64,000 nt of DNA, taken from Usnea hakonensis (Eukaryota > Ascomycota > Lecanoromycetes > Lecanorales > Parmeliaceae). The notes below the pieces were generated by a model. The model was not told the origin of the DNA. It made no database searches and saw only the letters and a list, made by a program, of their open reading frames with translations. Shown here in pieces: positions 10,324-21,631 of this stretch (positions are counted from its first letter, which is position 1; every line of letters starts with the position of its first letter). Position numbers and translations under genes: made by a program. Location of the stretch: the NCBI GenBank assembly GCA_013423325.1, contig BLJB01000109.1, forward strand, positions 1 through 64,000. Reading direction: 5' to 3'.

Positions 10324-11180
10324 GGTTGAAAATCTTGTGTGCACTTTTGTGGGCTTGGAATGATGGAAGATGCTTGTATAGAGGAGAGAGCGATTGCCCC
10401 AGCTTTATACATGTTTCTATCCACGCTGAAACTCTTTCTGCCACTAATGTCACTTTTTCCATGGACTCCGATTGTCTTCGGTCAACAACGCATCTCAGGC
10501 AAAGTCTTCATCCTAGCGGATCCGGTAGGGTCCGGCGACTGTCATTTCCTGGTTGAGGCAAGTATCGGAAGATGGACGGCAAGCTAATGAGAGAGCGAGG
10601 AGGAGAAGGAGGAGATGAATTTATACCTACCTTTAGCCAGTCGACAGGATGCGAGCCGACGCTGCTAGCGTGCTTGGCATGCTTGGCATGCTTGGCACTG
10701 AGTAGGACGGCTGACGCACCAATGTACGTTTATTAATCTCCGTATATAACGTGCATACTTAATAACAGCATTTCCATATCCCCTACCAGCTTCTATTTAC
10801 TCATCGTGTGGTTATTCTTCCCCATTAACTCTAGCCCCATAAGGTATGACAACTACCACTGCGACTGGTCAGTGACCTGCCTGTGCCTCGCTGAGAAAGG
10901 AGAGATTGCTTTATGCAAGCCATCGGCACCATTTATCCGCGCAAGGTGGTAAAACCACTCCTTCGACCTTCGGTAATGGTGCAGATGCAGTAATATGAGC
11001 CCCACTCTACAAATTCTCAGCCTCGTTTCAAAAGTGGAGCTGATGATATGCAATGCAACCTCGCGGGTGACAGGAAAACCCGCGCTTCCAAAAATTGTAA
11101 ACCTTTTGCCTTTTCCTCCTTTTCTATACTCTGCAATCTTCTTAGACCACTAGTCTACACTTGAGCTAAAGTGAAGGACA
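10324..11180. other. Divergent intergenic region (SDR / membrane protein)
   Basis: Promoter space for two divergently transcribed genes. Apart from the triple CTTGGCA motif I saw no gene. The open frames at 10853-11053 and 10317-10587 lack any recognisable domain. Confidence 0.5.
10671..10698. repeat. Triple CTTGGCA tandem motif
   Basis: Three copies of GCTTGGCAT in direct 9-base tandem, about 350 bases upstream of the SDR start. A similar triple copy with 10-base spacing lies at 45223-45252. It is a possible transcription-factor site cluster. Confidence 0.6.
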
Positions 11181-13064
11181 ATGGCTAGTTGCGCTGCTTT
11201 GAACTGCACCTTTCTGGATCAATACAATGACTACGATGGGACTTGGTCGAAGAACGGGTCTTGGTATACCCCTCCTACACCTACACCACCTTCACCTCCA
11301 ATCATTGTCGCAGATCCAGATATTGCGGGACTTGGCGTATTCGCCCTCCTCCTTGTCAACTTGTGTAAATCGCTAAATCTTTTTTCAGGTCATTCTCGCG
11401 TTTTTAATATCTGCCTACGTCACTTGGGTCGTGGTCGCTGTTGGCTACGGCTGCGGACACGTAGATGAGAGTTTACTGGGCAATTTAGACAGACGTCTCA
11501 TTCGAGTCAAACCTCGCAAGTCAGAACGATGGGGGCCACTTCTTGTGAAAGTGGTGCTTGTCCTTAGGTAGGACTTCAACTTACCTAGATTTTGCCATTG
11601 ACATGCTTAAGCCCATGGCTAGTGATCAACAGATAGTGACCGGTCTCTCTATCCTTGCCGCGGGCTATGCAAAGAGATGCACAATCAATGTCTACCATTG
11701 GCAGGTGGTCGTATACCTGGCATGGATGTCGTCTGGCACACACCTTATCACGCTCACTGTCCTCCGAACATATCTGCGAGAAAAGCACATTCTGCGTGTC
11801 GTAAGAATTGCTGGAATGCTCATTCTGTTTTTTATGCTATGCATCGCTATTATACCGACTGGAAGCCAAACTTACTACTCTATTATAAACGGGGACTTGT
11901 GGTACGGAAACGTGTTGCTCGAGGGTTCCACTTGTGGAGTGCCATCGGCGTGTTTTTGGCGCCACAAATACTGGAACGGATGGAGGTGGGATGCTGGATT
12001 AAGCCTTTTCCTTCTAGTCTCCAACTACACTGCCCGAGCCGCAGCGCTTTTTGAGTCAAGCGAGGCATTTTTCAAGGGCAACATTCGTGACCGAATGCTT
12101 GGAATGGTTGGGAAGGCTCTTGATAGAAAAGTTCAGCAACTTCGGGATCGCGGTGCTCTTCGGCAAAGAGCTAGCTGGGCACAGCTTCTATCTTATCGCA
12201 CGTATCTGGCTACCTATGCCGTCATGCTAGCTTCTTTCGACCTGTACTCCTCGTTTCTGGTACCGTTGCTCTGGGCATTGCTGAATCTTGTTTGGGGTTC
12301 TCTGCAACTACTCAATCCTCGCACGGTCCTAGCACACCAGGGTCAGATAGCAGAGGAAAACACTTTCGGATTTGGTCAGATCATACCGTTGATGCTATTA
12401 GCATTACCGCTTGTCGCCGCGTTTGATGCTTATTATGGTCGGTCAAATCCGAATATGCGACCGAGAGTCTGATACTAAGGTCTCAATAGAGTCACAGAAG
12501 CCTACTGTTACACATGCCCCGGCCCCATGCGGCAACAAACTAGATGACTCGCACACATCCAATTCTTTACTTATAACTAGGCTTCCGCTTATGAAAAAAA
12601 ATCCCGCTGGAGAGATGATGCACGAACAGGATACCGGAACCGCAGCTGATATCCCTGAAGCCCATCTCGTCAGGGCAGATACCGAGCATCTTCTAGGTGA
12701 TGCAAACTACGTGGCAGAGCGAACCTCTCTAGGAAGTCCTAATTCATGGACGCCACACTCCCCAGGGGGTAGGAGCCCCTCTAAAAGCTTAACGACGTCA
12801 AAGACATGCCCCACCTGGAGAGCCCACCATCAAGACTTCTACACTTCGAAATGGTTCCAGTCCATCCCGATTCTCATCATTTGTAGCGTGATTGCAGGGG
12901 CTCTTATAATTTATCTGTTCCTGTCTCCGCCGTTGGAAGTTTCTCTTGACATCTTTGGTTCCTTCGGTATCGTCTTTTTCTTTCTACCGCTTTTTCAGGG
13001 TCCGCTCGCAATGCTGCTTTTGGTAGTACTTGGTGGAATGCGGTGGAGTAAGATTTTCCGGTAA
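11181..13064 (+). CDS. Fungal multi-span membrane protein of unknown function
   Basis: Integral membrane protein of a family common in filamentous ascomycetes and lacking a known role. It begins with a short Cys-containing lumenal segment and a Pro-rich linker, followed by the family's DIAGLG block at the first membrane span. A 52-base intron at 11337-11388 restores GVILAFLISAYVTW. The central motif DQQIVTGLSILAAG and the HWQVVVYLAW segment are typical of the family. About seven hydrophobic segments precede a polar region (12480-12830) and a last pair of spans near 12860-13040. The frame shifts near 11560 and near 12420-12480, so at least two more introns are needed; a 55-base intron at about 12415-12470 would join the tail in frame. 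If that join is wrong, the gene ends near 12472. Confidence 0.65.
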
Positions 13065-13879
13065 TTGTCAGAGAGATCATCGAAGCTCTCATGGAACACA
13101 GGCAACATGCCAGACTATTCTCTCGATTCTCCTCATTGGGCTCGGTAGTTCGGCGGACAAAGTATCGTGTCAGCCTATGCCTCAAGCATGACCGTTGTGG
13201 TGGAAGGCTGCTGGCCAAGGAGATAAAGTACCCAGAAATGAGCTCAAGCTTCAGAACATATAACATAAAGTATAGTACCAGAAGACACTGAAGCCTTAAT
13301 TCGAACCAAACCGATCGACGAAGTAGTGAGTTTGTTTGGCAGGCTAAGCTTATAAAGAATATAACGGTGTTGCCTTTTGGGGTAATTTGCTCGGGGAAGG
13401 CCTACCACTCTTTCTGGCCTTCGATCAGGAAGTAAAGGTAATCCGCAGGCAAAAAGTATGCTCTTGTTCCTTTTCCCTGATATAGTATCCAGGATCTTAG
13501 CTCACTTTAAGTGGTTGCTTGATGCGCTCAGAAGTTCCGGAAGATTCACTTAGTTGCTAACATTGTTAGATAGTTAACAAGTCAAAAGTGCAGAAATCGC
13601 TGTGCGGGACTCACGATTGACACAGCCAAGGATGGGTTTGACTAGAAGACAACACATTTCGTACATCTGCATCAAACAACACTCTTCTGTGTGGCCTCGA
13701 CTCTGTGGTCGCTGACATTCAATACTGATCTCCGTTCACAACACTTTTAATTTCCATTTAACACTAACGTCTATTTCAACACTGACCCTATCCAAAACAC
13801 TTTCCACGGGCATCGCATGACTTAAAAACCTCTGAATTCTTCAACCTTCCAACATCACCACTATCACCACGAATCCGCA
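13065..13879. other. Intergenic region
   Basis: No gene recognised. This is AT-richer DNA separating two genes on the + strand; the last 100 bases are pyrimidine-rich ahead of the F-box start codon. Confidence 0.5.
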
Positions 13880-14789
13880 ATGTTACTTAATCTACCAACG
13901 GAACTGATCGTCAAGGTCTTCGCCAAGGCAGAATCCTTCACTACAGCCTTTGCCCTCAGCCACACCTGCCATCGTCTTCGCACTATTTGGAAAGCCAACG
14001 CTATTGCTATTCTTCCCTCAGTCGTCGAATGCTTTCCCCAAGCTCTAGACTTGACTCAAACTCAAGATATGTATCGCATTGATGAATACGACCGCATTCA
14101 AGAATTTACCCATTCGTGGCAAGAGGTCCTTGTACTACATTCGGAGTTTATGGAGAGGAACGCGGCTATGGTTTCGCGTATTCTCCCTTACTATGAGCAC
14201 AACACTATCAACGCCTTCGCATTGCGAGGTATCAAACGGGACACGTTGAATCCTAACGAACGAACGGATCTCCTTCGAGCTATCTATCGAGCTATGACTC
14301 TAATAGCTGCGGGCAAAGAATACTGTACCTCGCATGATATTTTGGCGGCCCTTGACATACGTGAATACAAGCAAATCAGGGAAGCCATGGATTTTTTGAA
14401 GCCTTGGTTCGCTTCAGATCAAAGGGACTGGCTGGCACCATTCAATCCTAAAAATAGGACAGACTGGCGCTTGTATGGCGGTCGCAATCTTCGCGCCCTA
14501 ACTTACGCGCAGGTCTCATATGAGCTGTCAATTTTGGAGATTGATTTCAGACTTTTACCTGTAGATGACGTTTGCTTCAAACTCGTTGATGCAGTCCGGT
14601 GGGGCGACCATACCATCCTGGATGGTGACCTGGAAGATGCAGGATCAGGGCGAGGAGTCCTTATGGGAGATCTTTTACGAAGCCTTGAGCGACATGGGAA
14701 ACCACGCCGGAGACGGGAATATGGTTCCTGATAAGTTCAATATGGCGGAAATCAGAAACGTGAAAGCTGTTGTGTTGAGAAGACAATAA
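13880..14789 (+). CDS. F-box domain protein
   Basis: Likely substrate adaptor of an SCF ubiquitin ligase. The N-terminus is a short F-box (LNLPTELIVKVFAKAES, then a Leu/His/Cys-rich helix), the form seen in the large expanded F-box set of filamentous fungi; the remainder carries no recognised repeat. Reading straight through gives a stop at 14731 after a basic, unnatural tail. Removing a 49-base GT-AG intron at 14594-14642 switches to a frame with better protein character (EESLWEIFYEALSDMG) and ends at 14789, giving about 286 residues. I prefer the spliced form. The donor (GTCCGG) is weak, so retention of the intron and the shorter product are possible. Confidence 0.7.
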
Positions 14790-17319
14790 TTTAATAAATC
14801 AGATAGATAGGATAGTACAGTCACCTCAACTTTTGCGACCAAGCATTCCAACACATGCACTTGAATCCTACAGCAAATATAAATGGCTATTATCCCTTGG
14901 CTTTCAAATGTCATACGCAACCATGAGTGTAATACCTTGCTTGTCTTTAGGAAGATATGATCTAATTTCACATCAAAGTATGCATAAGGTACTCTTACAT
15001 TCCGATAGAAACCCCTTCCGTTAAAAATCACCGAGTCCCTAACACCCATCCCTAATCGTACTCCCTACCTTCAAAACCGCCCACTCTCCTCTCCTCTCCT
15101 CTCCTTTCTCGTCCTACCCATGTGATAGAGAGACAATAGGCCATTTTATTCACACCATTTTTTACCATAATCAATATAAAACCCCATAGCATGGGGATCT
15201 ACGTTCGGCACTGCACCTGCCTTCCATCAAAAAAAAAAAGAAAAAAAAAAGTAAAGCCACCGTCGCCCAGACCCAAGCCCTTCAAGGCCTTCCCCTACCT
15301 GAAAATCTCCCACATCACAGAACCCCCCTTCCCTCCCCGCCCCGCCCCTTACCCCAAAACTCACCACCCCATCGCCCTCCCTCCTTCCGCGGCTGTCTCC
15401 CCCCAACCCCACATCCATCTCCACCACCACCCCCCAATCCTAACCCTCTCCCTACCCCCACCTCCATCGAAATGATAGCCAGATACGAAACCTATCACCA
15501 AAATACCTAAGTACTGTATCCTGGGTATTTCATGTGGAGATGTGCAGGGATGTGGGTGTAGTATCTGGGGGTTGAACGGGGGAGGATGGAGAGGAAAGGG
15601 GAGGAATGGAGATGGATGGAGATGGATGGAGATAAGGGGGGTAGTATGAGGGGATGGGGGGGGATTATATACGGAGAACTACCTATGTAGAGGACAAAGA
15701 GAACGTTTAGAGGTGTCGCTAAGCGATACAAGCACATTCTCAGGTCAGGAAAGCGATATACTAGAGGACTTTTCTTGGGCAGTGCTGTATTTTCGTTGGA
15801 AGCGTATACGTGCTTACTTGTTTATACTTGTCCAATCAACAATTCCCACCCCCCCCCCTGGGCCCTGGCTAAAGCCCATATCCGCTCATCCCATCCCATC
15901 CCCTGGATAAGATAATAATCCACATCATTCCCTATTTAGACAATCATGATTGAAAAAACAAAGGATTAAAATAAAACGAAAATGATTGGGAGGATAGCTT
16001 GGAAATATCATATCATGGTATACTACACCAGTAACCCCTCCATCCCCTCAACTTGCCCACTCTTCACCCCCTCGCCCCACCACATCCCTCTCCTCTCCAA
16101 AACCAACACCGAAACCCCCTATCCACTCTAATACTTACCCATCCCTACAACCTACTCATCCAGATACTTAATATGCCTGTCTGTCTGTCCGACCTTCGAG
16201 AACCAGCGCGAACCCTTTGGTGTTTTCAGATAGGGGATGCGGGATGGATAGATGGTGTGGGTGTGGGATGGACAGTGGAATATCTCGGGCGAAGGGAGGG
16301 ATAGATACGTAGAGAGTGAGTGTGGGATAGGATGGGATCTTACGGGGTTTGGTATGGAGATGGAGATGCAGGGGATGAAGGGATGGGGTGTGTTCTCGAA
16401 GATAGGATGTGAGGTAAAGATAAGGACAATGGTAGAAGAGGGTTTAAGTAAGTTAAGGAGTGTTGGGTCTATGGTGCATTTTAGAGAGGTTTGTGTTTGG
16501 TAGAGAGAATGGGGGATGGTTGATAGGGTCTTGTGAGATGGGATGAGGGGCTGTGGTTGGGGTTGTGGTAATGGGGTGTGTTGAAGGTTAGATATATAGG
16601 AGCCTGGTTCGATATCTTCTGAGAGTGTGAGTTTTGGGCATGTTTATGTGTAGATTGTAGGTCAAGAAAGGAGTGCTTTTCCAGAGGGGGTGTGATGTCA
16701 TGGTGGTCTACCTTGACAATGCTGCGTGAACCACGCTGTTTTCACCGCTCGAAACTCAAAGGCTGTTATGATTTCCAGAGCGACGGCCACTGTCTGTGGT
16801 ATCGTAGTATTATCATTCTGAGTCTATTTTCTGATGTGGACGACGAAATGGGTTGGATGCTTTGACACACACGCTCTATTACAAAACCCACGATTACGAC
16901 TTCGAGGAAGTATGGCAAAAGGGTGCTTGGACCTCCCCTTATCTTGATCCTAGACTATGCTCCCGGACAGTCATTGCAAGTGCTAATGCTACCAGCGCAC
17001 AGCCCAACGAGAAGACTGATTGTGTTTTGCGTCTGTCAGCTAGGAACACAAATAGCAGACTTCTCTTCCGGCCAAAACGACCTCTGGTTTGGGCATAGAG
17101 GTTGTAAATGTTGAAGGGAAGATACTAGGATAAAAGAGGTGTGGCGACGTACGGTACGTGTATCTCAACCCCTGCACATACGTATCGATGACTACCGACT
17201 GGATATCTGGTGGGAAAAGCCAGATACTGGTTACACTGGCTGTGACTTGGCGAATTATCTGTGTAACATTTAGCTCAAGTAAATACCTCTCTCACCAACT
17301 CGATCGATAAGGCATCCCG
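14790..17319. other. 2.5 kb gene-free, strand-skewed low-complexity region
   Basis: No convincing gene. The + strand alternates between C-rich and G-rich blocks: roughly 15060-15475 pyrimidine-rich, 15530-15665 purine-rich with GATGGATGGA repeats, 15840-16140 pyrimidine-rich and 16200-16600 purine-rich. Two A-rich runs lie near 15230-15250. The open frames here are translations of these biased tracts. Confidence 0.6.
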
Positions 17320-19209
17320 TTAATGAGCGAAGAGTCCAAGATAGAAGATGGGAAGAATACAAAAAAAGGATGTAATAGATATGTAAAGAAGATTTGCATG
17401 TTCAAGACAGACCTCGTCTTTATCTTCCACCTTAAATAATCTTACGGGTAACACCCGACCCAATGTTCCTTGGAGAATACTATTTTGAACCGCGACACCC
17501 GTGACCTCTCCCACACTCGTCGCCAGATAGAATACACTGCTGCCAATGGATGTATCTTCTTTCTTCGTGCCAGCAGTGAGGAACACAAAGACTGCGGCAG
17601 TAGATACGCCGGTACTGAAACCGGATAGACTGATATAGATAAGTGCGAGGGGCTCGGTTTTCCAGCGCAGGTAGAGGAGGATGAAGCAAGTGGCCGAGGA
17701 GCAGGGAGCAAGGATGATGAGGGAACGATATCGACCCGTTCTGTGGAGAAATGAGCTAGTCAGCAAGTTCAAGGGTATAAATAGCTGGCCTTGAACAAGG
17801 GATCTTTGGTGGAGGATTTAAAGTATAATGATGAAAGAGAGAAAACGTTGGTTTCGACGAACCGCTTGATTATCCAGCCCGTGAGGAGAGATCCAATCGC
17901 GTTGCCTACGATGGACGGCAACAAATGTGCTGAAGCAACAGAATTTGACGCTCGTTCCGTGACGCGGAAACATAATGGCACAGAGGAAAACATCTATAAG
18001 TTGATTTAGTAATATCCAGGTAGGGAGATTAAAGCCCCAGAGAGAATTCTACGTTGGTACACTTACGCTCATACTGCCCGCCATCAAGAATCCAATGACC
18101 AAATACGCGGTCAAGACGTCTCTCTCTAGAAGCAGCCGCAGAGGGATGATCGGCTCAGACGCGTACCTAGCCTCTACTAGCAGGAACAAAAGACTGCTGC
18201 TAATCCAAAGCAAGATCAAGCTAACGACTAACGGATCAAAAAGCTGGAGTCTTTTGCTCGCAAAGTTGAGAGCGAGGAGGAGTGCGACCATTGAGATGGC
18301 GATGAGGAAAGCGCCTGGGAAATCGATACGACGAAGTTTTGACAATGTTGGGTGACCGGTGGTTTTCACCGTGCTGTTCTCCCTCGCGACATCGTGCTCG
18401 AATTCAGACGGGAGTTTCCACCATACAAGCGCGAGAACCATTAAGGCTAGAGGAGCCTGGCACAGGAAGGAACCCCGCCAGCCGATCGAATCGGCTAGTA
18501 TGCCTCCAAGAGGAGCACCAAAGCTTCTTCCAAATGTAGCCATCACGTACATCCACGAGCGCCATACGGCAACGTCACGTAATGGCACGAGCTGAACAAT
18601 GAGGCTTGATACGAGACTCCTCATTCCAGCTCCACCTACGCCCCCAATAACACGCCCCACGGCAAATGGAAGCACAGAGTTACCAAGACCACAGACGATG
18701 CAGCCAATGCCAAAAAAGGTATAAGCCAGTGTAAGTACGCTTTTGTGGCCAAAGATGTCACTGAGCTTTCCATACACTGGCTGCGCAGGTAAAAGTCCCA
18801 AATGATAAGCGGCCAGGATCCACATGGCGTCCTGAAATCTGCCAAAGTCTGAGCTTATCGTATTATAGATGGCGACGACCATGGTGGTATCCACGGAAGC
18901 AAGCCAGACTCCGACATACAGCATGGCGATCGGCCCTACAATGGCGGCCTTTTCTGTTGGGGCGTCTTCGGCGAGGACTGGTATCTCGCTTTGTTCCAGC
19001 GAATCTGCATCATTTGATGCCGATCCAGGCTCTGGCTCTTTGGGACTTTGTGAGCGCCCGTACATGAGAAATGGCCAGCGCCATGACGCCTGAGATCCAC
19101 TAAGCCTTGGAAAAGATGCCAGTAAAGGCGTCTCTTCACTTGGGGCCGTCGAGTCGAGGATGCGTGACGCCGGCCGAGGTGCGCATCTCTCTACTGCTGC
19201 CGGATCCAT
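17320..19209 (-). CDS. MFS transporter, 14-TM type (Vba/Fnx1-like)
   Basis: Major facilitator membrane pump, probably vacuolar or plasma-membrane proton antiport of basic amino acids or drugs. Exon 1 runs from the ATG at 19209 (MDPAAVERC) to near 18070, exon 2 lies about 17993-17860 and exon 3 about 17740-17320. A long hydrophilic, acidic N-terminal tail of about 90 residues is followed by the first span ending in WLASVDTTMV. The loop 2-3 motif reads GKLSDIFGHKS, and motif C (GRSFGAPLGGILAD) is altered in its Gly/Pro spacing. Later spans include SLLTGWIIKRF and FSTGVSTAAVFVFL. The C-terminus (LGLFAH) is short compared with Fnx1-like proteins, so a further downstream exon or a natural truncation is possible. 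The substrate is not predictable. Confidence 0.85.
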
Positions 19210-20180
19210 GCTAGGAATGCAATGGACCTTGACAGAGATTTCTTAAAGTCGCTTCTGAGCATAGGATAACTCTTTAATTACTTACCAATGGTGGCAAATT
19301 CGCAGTTTTCAAAAGCTAGGGCAGATTAGTGTTCACGGAGAAATCGTCCGAGTTCGATGGACTCTTTGCGCAGGAAATTTCCGGGTATCACGGCAATATT
19401 CAGGCATTTCAATGGCACTCGCCCGCACGGTGAGGTAGCACGATACGTATAAGTCATAATTAGACGCACGAACCTGACGATCGTCGCTGCCATTATGACC
19501 CGCAGCCTGTCAAAGTAGAGAGCGAGCACGTCCGCTCGGTAACTCGGCAAGAGATATCGAGTCACTGCTCCTCAAGCACTCAATGACCTATGGAGAACGT
19601 GTGATATGTGGAGAGGCATCCGACAGTTGATACGCTGCTAGGAAAGCGAACCATAGATATATAGAGAGAGAAAGAATTCTTTACCTGGGGCTTCAGACAA
19701 AGAGATGGCTGAGGTACCTTATATTACAGCTAAGATACTTTAGGCATAGCGGATACACGAAAAGTTGGAAGGTTACCCGAACCAAGACTTCGTCAGCCTT
19801 CGGTCAATACTCAAGGCATGTCTATCAAGTCTCAGTCCGCCTTCGCAAAGATGCCATGTTCTGCTACCTGTTGTCACTCCGAGAATTAGTAGCCACCTGA
19901 GACGTGTAATACCCCAATGGTCTGACCCTTCACCAGCTCTTAATGCACCCTGTGCTTTCTCAGTATGGAGCTCAGATTGAGTCCCGCTCCCTTCCATGAC
20001 GCATCTTTCACGCATGCACGAACTGACGGCGCGGAGCCTCGTCTCTGGCAGGGGGTAAGGCTATGCGACATCTGATCGCAGGCCTTGCTGAGTCCCTCTC
20101 TCTGTATCTTCTCTGTCTGAGCCATTGGGTTCATCAAACCTCTCTTTGACACGTCTCCATGAAGCGCTGACAATTCCAGC
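19210..20180. other. Intergenic region
   Basis: Upstream regions of the divergently oriented MFS gene and the STAND-type relic. No gene recognised. Confidence 0.5.
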
Positions 20181-20660
20181 ATGGCCGGGTTAGGCAAAAT
20201 AGCATCGGTCCTTCAGATCGCAGATGTTGGTCTCCGCCTGTGTCTTCGCCTCTATACGCTTGGTGGAAGAGTCGCAAGCGCCGACAATTTTATAAAATCA
20301 CTTTTCAAAGATGTCTCGTTGACCTCTGATGTCTTGAAAGAGCTGGATCATACCTTGGGTAGCGATCGAGGCTTTTGAATATGCTCCCCGTAGGCAATAC
20401 AGATGGCCGAGACCATTGTCAAGGAATATCTGGGAAGTTTTGAAGAGGTGGATCAGGTGCTTGTGAAGAAATTTGCAAACAAAGTCTGAGGAAAAAGAGG
20501 AGAAATATGGAGGGTTTAGAGCTGTCCAGGTCTTGGAACGCCTTGAATGGCCATTCATCAAGGGCAAGGTAAAATTGCTAACAAGTAGCCTGGAACGGCA
20601 GAAGAGTACCCTGGGCTGATGCTTAATGTCATAGCCTTAGCAAAGCAGCAGTACTTCAAG
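20181..20660 (+). pseudogene. Remnant of a fungal STAND/NLR-type N-terminal domain gene
   Basis: The first 65 codons (MAGLGKIASVLQIADVGLRL and following) match the helical N-terminal domain carried by fungal STAND/NLR-like proteins and by stand-alone proteins of the same type (GLGxASGVLQIA... ASADxxIKxL..DVSLTSxVLKEL is the usual pattern). A stop follows. Further recognisable pieces lie downstream in other frames: AETIVKEYLGSFEEVDQVL (20402 on), then LERLEWPFIKGKVKLL (20536 on), then LMLNVIALAKQQ (20617 on), each separated by stops or frame changes. One intron could explain the first break but not the later stops. No NB-ARC, NACHT or repeat domain follows. I infer a decayed gene. Confidence 0.6.
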
Positions 20661-21631
20661 TAGGCCGTATATATGGATAAGGATTTGTAAGTAGTACCTT
20701 GGGACTGATGAACCCAAGGACAGAAACGCTAATTCAAAGGCCCATCAGCCAGGACCAACCAAATGAACATAGTATCAAAGTAGGCATCTTGAATGACTTT
20801 CTCTATCTATCGATCGAACAGTACAGGAAAATGTCGCACGACTGTTAAATTTTTCTCAAAATCTCATACACGGACTAACCTCTATGCACATCAGCTTTTA
20901 TATCCTCCTTGAATATCCAAGCCAACCATTACCACTATACCCCCATTTCCAACAATATCAATACCTCTTCTTCCCTACCCAGACTCTCAATCTCGGTCAC
21001 ATAAACTAACCATCCCTCTACCAATCATGCTGCATCAGATATACTGAAAGGCTTGACAAGTTCTTTCCCTATCGCTTCTACACAGCAACCCCCACCCCCG
21101 CCCTCCCACTCAATTCCCCCACTTCCCTTCTACCCACCAAACCTCTCCTCCCCTCGCGCCAACCTATCCCCCCCTTCCGTGCACCAACCAACCTTCCCCC
21201 TAATTCTCCTCCACTTTTGTTATGCCTATTAGGTAGGGTAAGAAATGGAAATGTGAGATCGCGGACTGGACTGGACTGCAGTTTTTAATCTGGATTTCTT
21301 TACCTTTACTGCCAGTGCATAATAAATTGATCTCGAACCAAGCTCCCAGACCATCCGCTCAAATAGAACAGTAGCGTGGGCCGCGTAGCCACCGTTTATG
21401 AGCGATCCAGTCATTAAAGGTTGCCGCCACAAAGGACGAGAGAGGACATCGAGCATCATAACTCTATTTCAATTCAAATCGCATTCTATGAAACCCCTGT
21501 CTGTAGCAATCTCAGCTCTAAAAGATGAAATCAATCATACCATATTCTGTCATTTGTCCTGGTTCCCTTTTTGTGTCTCCTTTTTGGCTATGCGCACCCA
21601 TGCTACCCCCTAACGTAGATGAGCTCCATTG
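20661..21631. other. Intergenic region
   Basis: No gene seen. It contains a pyrimidine-rich stretch at 20920-21210 (+ strand) and the 3' flank of the ULD gene. Confidence 0.45.

Noticed and set aside
10323..10344. Upstream GTG start for the SDR gene (and similar TTG/GTG starts at 28917, 47199, 57826)
   Set aside because: Nuclear fungal genes use ATG, and the first ATG in each frame gives a natural N-terminus.
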